Positions 7,235-13,622 of a stretch of 19,105 bases of DNA are shown here, piece after piece. A program made the position numbers and the translations under genes. The notes under the pieces were generated by a model. It was not told the origin of the DNA. It did not search any database and saw only the letters and a list, made by a program, of their open reading frames with translations. The stretch comes from Candidatus Hodarchaeota archaeon (GTDB lineage Archaea; Asgardarchaeota; Heimdallarchaeia; Hodarchaeales; Hodarchaeaceae). Location of the stretch: positions 1-19,105 of the forward strand of contig JAEOSR010000087.1 of NCBI GenBank assembly GCA_016840285.1, read 5' to 3'. Position 1 is the first letter of the stretch. Each line of letters opens with the position of its first letter.

Positions 7235-7250
7235 TAAGGAGAAATTAACT

Positions 7251-7904
7251 ATGAATTTTCCAACTAATCCAATGCAAAATACTGGCAATATAAATCAGAT
7301 GCCACTTGTAACAGGTACAACTGGTCTCGCTCTAAAATTTGCAGACGGGATGATTTTGGTTGCAGATCGACGAGCATCAGCAGGAACCTTCGTTGCCAGC
7401 AAACGTGCTAAGAAAGTACATAAATTAAACGATTATACAGGTATAGGTATTGCTGGCCTAGTTTCAGACGCTCAGACACTCATAGATGTAATGAAGAGTG
7501 AACTACGCCTCTATGAATTGGAAAACGGCTTCCGCCCAAGCATTAAGGTCGCTTCAAGCCTTTTAGCAACGATCATCCATGGCGGGTTCCGCCGATATCA
7601 ACCATGGTGGGTACAACTCCTAGTTGGAGGAGTAGATCGTCGTGGGGCTCATGTATATGTATTAGATCCAAGCGGATCCCTCTCAGAGGAAGATTATATA
7701 GCTATTGGATCTGGAACTCTTTTAGCGGTGGGTGTTCTTGAATCATCATGGAAACCTGATTTAACAAAGGCTAAGGCAAAAGAACTCGCAATCACTGCGT
7801 TGAAAACAGCAATTGGTCGAGATTTAGCAACAGGAAACGGTATTGATGGATTGATTTTCAGCACAAAAGAGGATGTCGCTGAAGAAATCCACATTGACAT
7901 GTGA
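7251..7904 (+). CDS. psmB: Proteasome beta subunit (catalytic, N-terminal nucleophile hydrolase)
   Basis: Forms the inner catalytic rings of the 20S proteasome. The precursor is 217 residues; a 22-residue propeptide ends in Gly22, so Thr23 becomes the nucleophile Thr1 (motif VTG/TTGLALKF). The catalytic partners are present: Asp39 (D17 of Thermoplasma) in VADRRASAG and Lys55 (K33) in SKRAKKVHKL. Ser154 (GSG motif) matches Ser129, and Asp191 in RDLATGNGID matches Asp166. The strongly conserved Ser169 is Thr194 here (codon ACA), a conservative but unusual change. Start ATG 7251 has AAGGAG nine bases upstream. The stop codon overlaps the ribosome-binding site of the alpha subunit gene, so the two are co-expressed. 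Confidence 0.95.
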   Translation: MNFPTNPMQNTGNINQMPLVTGTTGLALKFADGMILVADRRASAGTFVASKRAKKVHKLNDYTGIGIAGLVSDAQTLIDVMKSELRLYELENGFRPSIKVASSLLATIIHGGFRRYQPWWVQLLVGGVDRRGAHVYVLDPSGSLSEEDYIAIGSGTLLAVGVLESSWKPDLTKAKAKELAITALKTAIGRDLATGNGIDGLIFSTKEDVAEEIHIDM

Positions 7905-7914
7905 GGTGAATCAA

Positions 7915-8577
7915 ATGTACGATTCTCGTGTTCCATACGATAAAAGTGCTGCAATTTGGTCCCCTGATGGTGAACTGGTTCAACTTTCTTATGCTCGAAA
8001 GGCTTCCGAAAGAGGGGCAGCCGCTATCGGTATGATTATCGACAATAAAACTATATTATTGGCTGGTGAAGTTTTAGCCGATCATCTCGTTGTTAGACCA
8101 GATAAAATCCAAGAAATTGATAAAGATCTTTATGCTGTGGCTTCTGGGTTATCTACTGATTCAAACCTTCTCATTGGTCAATCTCGTCTTGTTGCTCAGC
8201 AACATCGCTTGATTTATGGCGAAAAGATATCTGTCCGCGCTTTAGCATCCCGTTTAGGTGATTTAATGGCCCGACACACTATCCAAGGTGGATTGAGACC
8301 TTTCGGAACAGCATTAATTCTTGCTGGGTTTAATCCTGTGAATAAAGAAGCACAACTATTCTTTGTTGATAATGGTGGCTCATTTTTCGCTGTGAAAGCC
8401 TATGCTGCAGGTAGTGGCAATGAACGGGTGATCGATGCTCTAAGGAAACAATATAAGACAGGTCTTGAAGTAGATGCCGCTAAAAATCTTGTTTTAGAGA
8501 TCTTAACCTCAGCATTAGGGAAAAAGGAACCTCTGACAGAGAACGAAGTTGAGATTTTCATTTTAACTTCAGAGTGA
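7915..8577 (+). CDS. psmA: Proteasome alpha subunit
   Basis: Forms the outer gating rings of the 20S proteasome and docks the regulatory ATPase. From ATG 7915 the protein is 220 residues and its N-terminus lines up with Thermoplasma alpha without gaps: Tyr8-Asp9, Pro17 and Tyr26-Ala27 are in register in YDKSAAIWSPDGELVQLSYA. Position 10 is Lys instead of Arg in the YDR gate motif, and position 25 is Ser instead of the usual Glu (VEYA to LSYA). Lys64 and Gly78 correspond to Lys66 and Gly80 of the ATPase-docking pocket after a two-residue deletion. The protein ends at the last beta strand, lacking most of the usual C-terminal helix. ATG 7915 is chosen over an upstream in-frame start (7873) because GAGGTGA at 7903-7909 precedes it by 5 nt and the N-terminus then fits the family. 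Confidence 0.93.
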   Translation: MYDSRVPYDKSAAIWSPDGELVQLSYARKASERGAAAIGMIIDNKTILLAGEVLADHLVVRPDKIQEIDKDLYAVASGLSTDSNLLIGQSRLVAQQHRLIYGEKISVRALASRLGDLMARHTIQGGLRPFGTALILAGFNPVNKEAQLFFVDNGGSFFAVKAYAAGSGNERVIDALRKQYKTGLEVDAAKNLVLEILTSALGKKEPLTENEVEIFILTSE

Positions 8578-8595
8578 TTTATCCTTCCTCTTCTC

Positions 8596-8615
8596 TTTTT
8601 CTCGAAAGAGAAAAA
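8596..8615. terminator. Hairpin with GAAA tetraloop after the proteasome operon
   Basis: TTTTTCTC (8596-8603) pairs perfectly with GAGAAAAA (8608-8615) around a GAAA loop closed by C-G, 18 bases after the psmA stop. The U-rich left arm and the hairpin both suit a transcript end or a 3' processing signal. A TTAAATAG element at 8632 then offers a promoter for the next gene. Confidence 0.5.
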
Positions 8616-8679
8616 TGACTTAAGAATAGGATTAAATAGCTTCATCCCAATAGATACCTTGATTATTTGTTGGTGTTAT

Positions 8680-9414
8680 ATGGGAACTCGTCCTTTACGT
8701 ATTTTAATACTTGCTGATCTTCATAGTAATCTTCCCGCTTACAATGCAGTTCACGATAAAATCAGTGAACTATATGGGAAAAACATTGATCATGTCATTT
8801 GCCTGGGGGACATTGTAGGATACGGCCCATATCCCAATGAAATGTGCAAAATAGCAGAGTCATTTGCGTTTACTGTTATCGGTAATCATGATGTTGCGTG
8901 TGCGACTGGAAATGCAGATGGATTCAAGAAATGGGCGGTGGAAGCTGTCCATTGGACGTTTGATCAGCTATCAACTTACAACAAAACTTTTTTATCAATC
9001 CTTGCCAAAAATGAGCATCTAAAAGTTGAAGAACGCGGTGTTAAGCTTTACTTCACTCATGCCTCCCCTAAAGATTATTTAGCTGACTATGTATATCCAG
9101 AAGACTCAAGAGAACGAAAGGATGAGCTATTGGATATGATCGGGGATGATCATGTACTTGTTATCGGCCATACTCATATACCATTTATTTATCAGAGTAA
9201 AAAGAGTGGTAAAGTCATTTTTAACCCAGGTTCTGTAGGACAACCTCGAGATAATGATCCACGAGCCTCTGCGGGGATTATAGAGATTGATTCTGATTCA
9301 GCGATGCGACTTGACTGGATTCGTGTGGAATATGACATTCGGGAAGTAGCACGAGAAATTCAGCGAGTGGGGCTTCCTATTCGACTTGCTGAACGGCTGT
9401 TTTTTGGACAATAA
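8680..9414 (+). CDS. Calcineurin-like metallophosphoesterase (YfcE/MJ0936-type)
   Basis: Binuclear-metal phosphoesterase; substrate unknown. All metal-ligand motifs of the family are visible in order: D13-x-H15 (LADLHSN), GD at 43-44 followed by the characteristic IVGYGPYPNE, GNHD at 68-71, His127 in FTHAS, and GHTH at 163-166. The 244-residue length is typical of this single-domain family. ATG 8680 is preferred over an in-frame TTG at 8659, since GGTG (8672-8675) precedes it by four bases and the upstream residues are not family-like. It is convergent with the next gene, with only 10 bases between stop codons. Confidence 0.9.
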   Translation: MGTRPLRILILADLHSNLPAYNAVHDKISELYGKNIDHVICLGDIVGYGPYPNEMCKIAESFAFTVIGNHDVACATGNADGFKKWAVEAVHWTFDQLSTYNKTFLSILAKNEHLKVEERGVKLYFTHASPKDYLADYVYPEDSRERKDELLDMIGDDHVLVIGHTHIPFIYQSKKSGKVIFNPGSVGQPRDNDPRASAGIIEIDSDSAMRLDWIRVEYDIREVAREIQRVGLPIRLAERLFFGQ

Positions 9415-9424
9415 GACCTTCAAT

Positions 9425-9838
9425 TCAAAGATAATCTTCTTCATCAATTGCTGGCTTAATCATTTCCAGTCTGATAGATTTTCCAATGGTGAGTTGATTA
9501 AAGAATTTCATTTTATTGTTATCAATTTCTCCTACGATGTTCACAGGATAGTTGATTTTTTTGTCTTCAAGAAATATGATGAGAGTCTGACTCTGCGGCC
9601 AATAGGCGACCTCACCACGTTTTACATCCCGCTTTGGTGTTTCAGGCACCGCTCGTCCAATTTTAAATGGTATACTAATCTCTCCATTACGAACAACAAT
9701 ACGGGACTGAATTGGTTTTCGTAACCGATAACGAATCAATGCTACAGTTTGTGGAGACAACTGTCGTATTAATGTTGCACGGCCTACTTCCTCGTGTCCT
9801 ATGATTGAGAATTCAACACTAAATCGAATAAAAGACAT
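9425..9838 (-). CDS. Cyclophilin-like-fold protein (DUF369/TM1367-like)
   Basis: A small all-beta protein of 137 residues. The segment RGEVAYWPQSQTLIIFLED (about residues 79-97) followed by NIVGEI is the recognisable core of the cyclophilin-like DUF369 family, whose members have a cyclophilin-type barrel but mostly lack the prolyl isomerase active site. The N-terminal part (ATLIRQL, then GEISIPFKIG) fits the first strand-helix-strand of that fold. The cellular role is unknown. I chose ATG 9838; an in-frame GTG at 9853 would add five residues. It faces away from the slipin gene and towards the phosphoesterase gene. Confidence 0.62.
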   Translation of the reverse strand: MSFIRFSVEFSIIGHEEVGRATLIRQLSPQTVALIRYRLRKPIQSRIVVRNGEISIPFKIGRAVPETPKRDVKRGEVAYWPQSQTLIIFLEDKKINYPVNIVGEIDNNKMKFFNQLTIGKSIRLEMIKPAIDEEDYL

Positions 9839-9984
9839 TCTGATGATTTCCACTATTTAAATCCAAAACTATGGTTTGCCTTTTGAAATTATCTATTTTT
9901 AAACAGTATAGAGGGAGGTAATATCTAGTTCCACTACCATTAATTTAAATAAGATTTACTATCATCCTTACTCAGAAAGTTATC

Positions 9985-9992
9985 TATAAAAG
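9985..9992 (+). promoter_or_regulatory. TATA box of the slipin gene
   Basis: TATAAAAG, beginning exactly 28 nt before ATG 10013. The same 28-nt spacing is seen before the nucleotidyltransferase gene near 18513. This predicts a leaderless transcript starting at or next to ATG 10013. Confidence 0.6.
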
Positions 9993-10012
9993 TTACAGGC
10001 AAGATGGTGAAA

Positions 10013-10888
10013 ATGAGTTTTTTTGGACAGACTACAAATGAGTTTTTCTTTGGAATTATAGTAGTTTTTGCTGTTATTCTTATTTTTATTTACATTCTCA
10101 GCGGAATTAGAATAGTAAAAGAATGGGAACGTGCGCCAGTATTACGACTTGGCCGCTATACTGGGCTTCGTGGGCCAGGAATTTTTTGGATAATACCAGG
10201 AATTGATAAAATACCTTCAATCATTTCCACACGGATTCAAACATATTCTTTCAGGTCTGAACAGAGCTTAACAAGAGACAATGTCCCAGTATCGATAGAT
10301 GCAGTTCTCTTCTTCAGAGTGATCGATGTCGAAAAAACAGTCCTTGAAGTTGAACAATACCAAACTGCGACCCAATGGGTAGCTCAAACGACATTACGAG
10401 AAGTAACAGGACAGGCGGAGTTGGATGAGGTACTTGCAGAACGAGATAAGATTGCTCATCATATGCAAGAATTGGTGGATGAGAAAACAGAGAACTGGGG
10501 AATAAAGATCATGTCTGTCGAAATTCGTGACGTAGTGGTTCCAGGCAGATTACAAGAGGCTATATCACGACAAGCAGAAGCTGAACGAGAGCGACGAGCC
10601 CGTATCACTCTTTCGCAGGCAGAAAAGGAAGCTGCTAAGGGAATGATAGAAGCAGCGAACCAATACATAGATAATCCTGTTGCTATGGAGCTTCGTTGGA
10701 TTAACCTCCTCTTTGAGGCTGCCACGGAAGGAGGAGCGACTATTATGTTAATTCCAGCAAATATCCCAATTGCAGGCTTCTCAGGTGGTGCTGCGGGAGG
10801 TTCTGGTGGTGGATTTCCTCCTGTAGGAGCATATGGGATAAAACCTCTACCAATTGAAAAAAAGAAAAAAGAAGAAGCGAGTGAATAG
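10013..10888 (+). CDS. Slipin (stomatin/prohibitin-like SPFH membrane protein)
   Basis: Membrane-anchored scaffold protein of the SPFH family. One N-terminal membrane segment (about residues 11-34) is followed by the stomatin signature: GIRIVKEWERAPVLRLGRYTG, RGPGIFWIIP, then TRDNVPVSIDAVLFFRV, and the helical coiled region with TTLREVTGQAELDEVL and SRQAEAERERRARI. The C-terminus has a Gly-rich stretch (GGAAGGSGGGF) and a Lys/Glu tail. Archaeal slipins are often paired with a NfeD protein and a slipin-cleaving protease; neither is adjacent here. Start: ATG 10013 fits the TATA spacing for a leaderless mRNA; ATG 10004, three codons upstream in frame, is the alternative and would give 294 residues. 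Confidence 0.92.
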   Translation: MSFFGQTTNEFFFGIIVVFAVILIFIYILSGIRIVKEWERAPVLRLGRYTGLRGPGIFWIIPGIDKIPSIISTRIQTYSFRSEQSLTRDNVPVSIDAVLFFRVIDVEKTVLEVEQYQTATQWVAQTTLREVTGQAELDEVLAERDKIAHHMQELVDEKTENWGIKIMSVEIRDVVVPGRLQEAISRQAEAERERRARITLSQAEKEAAKGMIEAANQYIDNPVAMELRWINLLFEAATEGGATIMLIPANIPIAGFSGGAAGGSGGGFPPVGAYGIKPLPIEKKKKEEASE

Positions 10889-11106
10889 TCAACTTCCGTT
10901 ACTTTTATCTTTCCCTTTTTCTCTTATTACAGTTAATTCTTTTTCCAGTTCAACTTGAACTAAATACGATATTGTTTTCAGAAGTGTATTATATTTCTCA
11001 ATTATATTCCTTAAAATTTCATTTGAAATTAAAGTAAAGTACACAAGTTTAAAATATTGCGAGATAGAATTTGTCAAAGTTGTATAGAAGATTAGAGCTG
11101 TAGTGT
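10889..11106. other. Intergenic spacer between slipin and the UbiA gene
   Basis: 218 AT-rich bases. A pyrimidine tract (CTTTTATCTTTCCCTTTTTCTCTT, here noted only as T-rich, 10901-10925) can end the slipin transcript. TTTAAAAT at 11048-11055 is the best TATA candidate for the downstream gene, predicting a start near 11077. An antisense open frame crosses the whole spacer but lacks support as a gene. Confidence 0.4.
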
Positions 11107-12051
11107 ATGAATAAGAAGGGTAGTTTTTGGAAGGTACCACGACCCCTATTTGCTCTCTTTCTAATTAGTCGTCCTCTGAATTCCTTCTTATCAGGTTTTG
11201 CTGTTGTAATTGGTGCGATTGCTGCAATTAGCGAAAATCAACTACCTTTAAGCCAGAGTCAGCTTATTGGTATCGTACTTGGTTATTTCGCGACCTTTCT
11301 AATTGCTGTTGGAGGATATGCAATTAATGATGTTTTTGATATTGAGATTGATAAGATTAATGCTCCCCATCGTCCTCTTCCTTCAGGATTAATGACAATA
11401 GGTCAAGCTAAAGGCTTTTCAATTGTTCTTTTCATGATTGGTGTTGTCACCCCTCTTCTTAATATCTATGAGAATTTCTTTATAAATCTTCAAGCCTCTT
11501 TCATTGCTCTTGTCGGAGGAGTTTTATTATACCTTTATGCTATCTACTTTAAACGTTCTGGATTCACAGGAAATATCATGATTGGCCTTCTTACTGCTAT
11601 TCCATTTATTTATGGTGGCTTCCTAACAAGGAGTTTTGAAACCATGATATTTCCAGCCTTGTTTTCCTTTTTATTAATCGTCGGGAGAGAGGTGATCAAA
11701 GACATTGAAGACGTGCATGGTGACCAAATAAAAGATGTCCAATCCATAGCTCTGAAATACGGAGTAAAACCTGCTCGAAATCTTGGATTTCTAATCCTAT
11801 TGCTGCTGATTATTGTCGATCCCTTACCAATTTTTATTTTGGGCTATTATATAAATCCAGTTTTCATTTTGATAATTTTTATCATTGACGTTATCATTAT
11901 TTATTGTGGTTATTTATGCTTCAATCGTTCCGAAGAGGAAATAATTAAAAATTCCACCCCATCTAAGAAGATGTTGAAAGGGTGTATTACATTAGGTGTT
12001 GTTGGTTTTCTTATTGAAGGGGTAATGAAATTACTCTCTTTTTATATGTAA
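11107..12051 (+). CDS. UbiA-family prenyltransferase, probable digeranylgeranylglyceryl phosphate synthase
   Basis: Integral membrane enzyme predicted to add the second geranylgeranyl chain to geranylgeranylglyceryl phosphate, building the archaeal diether lipid core. The first Asp-rich motif is NDVFDIEID at 74-82, followed by NAPHRPLPSG (85-94); the second is REVIKDIEDVHGD at 194-206. The form of both motifs, especially REVIKDIEDVxGD followed by ALKYG, is that of the archaeal lipid enzyme rather than UbiA or heme O synthase. The 314 residues carry eight to nine hydrophobic helices. Other prenyl-acceptor specificities within UbiA cannot be excluded. The GNAT gene begins 41 bases after its stop and is probably co-transcribed. 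Confidence 0.87.
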   Translation: MNKKGSFWKVPRPLFALFLISRPLNSFLSGFAVVIGAIAAISENQLPLSQSQLIGIVLGYFATFLIAVGGYAINDVFDIEIDKINAPHRPLPSGLMTIGQAKGFSIVLFMIGVVTPLLNIYENFFINLQASFIALVGGVLLYLYAIYFKRSGFTGNIMIGLLTAIPFIYGGFLTRSFETMIFPALFSFLLIVGREVIKDIEDVHGDQIKDVQSIALKYGVKPARNLGFLILLLLIIVDPLPIFILGYYINPVFILIIFIIDVIIIYCGYLCFNRSEEEIIKNSTPSKKMLKGCITLGVVGFLIEGVMKLLSFYM

Positions 12052-12092
12052 ATTAATTCTAAAACCAATTCTTTTGTAGTTAAGTGTAGGTC

Positions 12093-12857
12093 ATGCTAAA
12101 ACGTGATGAGGTGATTTTTGTTCAAGAAATCGCCAATAATTGTTGGCCAGCAAAAGAATATTTTTTTCTCAATGGATGGATCCTGCGATTTACTGAGGGA
12201 GCAACATCACGAGCGAATTCTGTTCTACCATTGTATTATTTTGGTAAAAATCTAGAAGAAGACATCAGTTTAGTCGAGAAAACATATCAAATTCATAATC
12301 TACCTACTAAATTCATGCTTCATGACTATTACGCACCATCAGAGTTAAAATCGAAATTAATGGAACGAAATTATCAGGTAGATCCAATTGTGGATATAAT
12401 GGGAAATAAAATCGACAATTTAAACAAAATACCATCATCTAAGGAATTTAAGTACAAAAATAATCCTAAAATAAAGACAAAATGGTCTCAAGCCTTTGTT
12501 AGATTGGCAAATAATCGATCTAAGGAAGATAAGAGAGGGATGCTAAGCATAATGGATCGTATTATTCTTCCCAAGAAGAAGTATTTTGCTACTGTTTTAG
12601 GTAGTCAGATCGTTGGAATAGTATTAGGGGTTTTAGAACGCCGTTATTTAGGTATCATGGATCTTATAGTTGATCCAAATTATCGTAGACAAGGTGTCGC
12701 GACTTCTCTACTTAATATGGCTGTTAAATGGGCCAAGCAATATGGTTGTACTCACATATTTCTTCAGGTTGTCAGGGAGAACGATAGTGCAATCTCTTTA
12801 TACAAAAAATTAAATTTTAAAAGGCTATACAGCTATTTCTATTTGAAAAAAGCGTGA
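12093..12857 (+). CDS. GNAT family N-acetyltransferase with N-terminal half-domain
   Basis: Probable acetyl-CoA-dependent acyltransferase; substrate unknown. The C-terminal GNAT domain (about 130-250) has the acetyl-CoA loop in VDPNYRRQGVATSLL (R198-R199-Q200-G201-V202-A203), then HIFLQVVRENDSAISLYKKLNFKR, the usual motif B. The N-terminal portion (about 10-100), with ANNCWPAKEYFFLNGWILRF and TSRANSVLPL, matches the opening of a known subgroup of longer GNAT proteins in which a degenerate first GNAT repeat precedes the active one. It follows the UbiA gene by 41 bases and ends 20 bases from the convergent methyltransferase gene. Confidence 0.85.
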   Translation: MLKRDEVIFVQEIANNCWPAKEYFFLNGWILRFTEGATSRANSVLPLYYFGKNLEEDISLVEKTYQIHNLPTKFMLHDYYAPSELKSKLMERNYQVDPIVDIMGNKIDNLNKIPSSKEFKYKNNPKIKTKWSQAFVRLANNRSKEDKRGMLSIMDRIILPKKKYFATVLGSQIVGIVLGVLERRYLGIMDLIVDPNYRRQGVATSLLNMAVKWAKQYGCTHIFLQVVRENDSAISLYKKLNFKRLYSYFYLKKA

Positions 12858-12877
12858 TCTATCTGATATTGACTTTA

Positions 12878-13609
12878 TTACTGTTGTTTTGCTACCATAT
12901 GGAATACAGGAGAGGAAGAATCTTGATAAATAGCGATTTTTTGATATCCTGTGTTCTCTAATATTTCTTCTGCAGTAGGAACATCCACAAATAGAAGATC
13001 CCACCATTCGTCCTTAATATTTTGATAGCATAATCGAATTTTAACGAGTCCTGGAGGTCTTCCTTTCCTCAGGTTTTGTTTATGATAAGCTAAATGAGTC
13101 GGATTGTCAGTTTTAAGGGGATCAAGACAAGAATAAATCAACAATCCGTCTTGTGAAAGAAAAGTCCTAAATCGTGTAAGTAATTTTTCCGTTTTGGGGA
13201 TATCTCCACATATTCCAAAATTATTACCCATCATTAATATTGCATCGAACGAGTTAAATATCGGAGGATCCTTTAATTTACAAATATTGCTTAAAATGGT
13301 TAATTGTAAACCTTGAGCTTCTGCAATCTGAATTGCTTCTAAACATGAATCAAGGCCAACTACTTTATGTCCCTTTTTTTGTAAATAAATCGCTATTCTT
13401 CCAACACCACATCCTACATCGAGCACAGTTGAATTTGAAGGAATTTTGATCAGTGCTTGAATTTCCTCCTTCCTCCATTCAAAGGGTTTTTTGAAAAGAT
13501 ACTCAACAGCAATTTCTTCTTTGTAACCATCATCACGCTCAATGATGTGTTTTGATTCGGAGTCTCCTTGCCAATATGCAAGCAGACTGGCCCCAAATGC
13601 ACTACTCAT
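12878..13609 (-). CDS. Class I SAM-dependent methyltransferase
   Basis: Rossmann-fold methyltransferase of 243 residues. Motif I is VLDVGCGVGR (62-71), with the acidic residue binding the ribose of SAM at Asp87 (VVGLDSC). FDAILMMGNNFG is the motif IV region and LLIYSCLDP the next strand. The N-terminal 55 residues (SLLAYWQGDSESKHIIERDDG) are a helical cap that could bind substrate; I cannot name the substrate. It starts 13 bases after the stop of the large flippase-like gene, in one operon, so methylation of a surface glycan, lipid-linked sugar or small metabolite is possible but not shown. Confidence 0.85.
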   Translation of the reverse strand: MSSAFGASLLAYWQGDSESKHIIERDDGYKEEIAVEYLFKKPFEWRKEEIQALIKIPSNSTVLDVGCGVGRIAIYLQKKGHKVVGLDSCLEAIQIAEAQGLQLTILSNICKLKDPPIFNSFDAILMMGNNFGICGDIPKTEKLLTRFRTFLSQDGLLIYSCLDPLKTDNPTHLAYHKQNLRKGRPPGLVKIRLCYQNIKDEWWDLLFVDVPTAEEILENTGYQKIAIYQDSSSPVFHMVAKQQ

Positions 13610-13622
13610 AATAATTCAACAT

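Larger units (their letters stand above)
7009..7250 (+). promoter_or_regulatory. Promoter and leader of the proteasome operon
   Basis: 242 bases between leuS and psmB. The TATA-like element AATATATTA lies at 7165-7173; just downstream is a near-palindrome centred on ACACAAATGTGT (7178-7189) with TTTT and (T)AAAA flanks (7174-7194); the predicted transcription start is about 7194. The leader contains the inverted repeat CTTTACA/TGTAAAG (7208-7234) and the ribosome-binding site AAGGAG (7236-7241). The stretch 7009-7160 holds no convincing gene. Confidence 0.5.

Noticed and set aside
7873..7914. Upstream in-frame start that would extend the proteasome alpha subunit by 14 residues
   Set aside because: GAGGTGA lies just before ATG 7915, and the N-terminus from there aligns residue for residue with Thermoplasma alpha; the extension overlaps psmB.
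9386..9724. 112-codon plus-strand frame overlapping the phosphoesterase 3' end
   Set aside because: It is antisense to the cyclophilin-like gene, and its translation shows no domain; the opposite strand has the recognisable YWP core.
10889..11140. 83-codon minus-strand frame filling the spacer between slipin and the UbiA gene, with a Lys/Glu-rich helical C-terminus
   Set aside because: It starts with GTG, overlaps the UbiA start by 34 bases, has no visible ribosome-binding site or promoter and no recognisable domain; chance open frames are common at this base composition.
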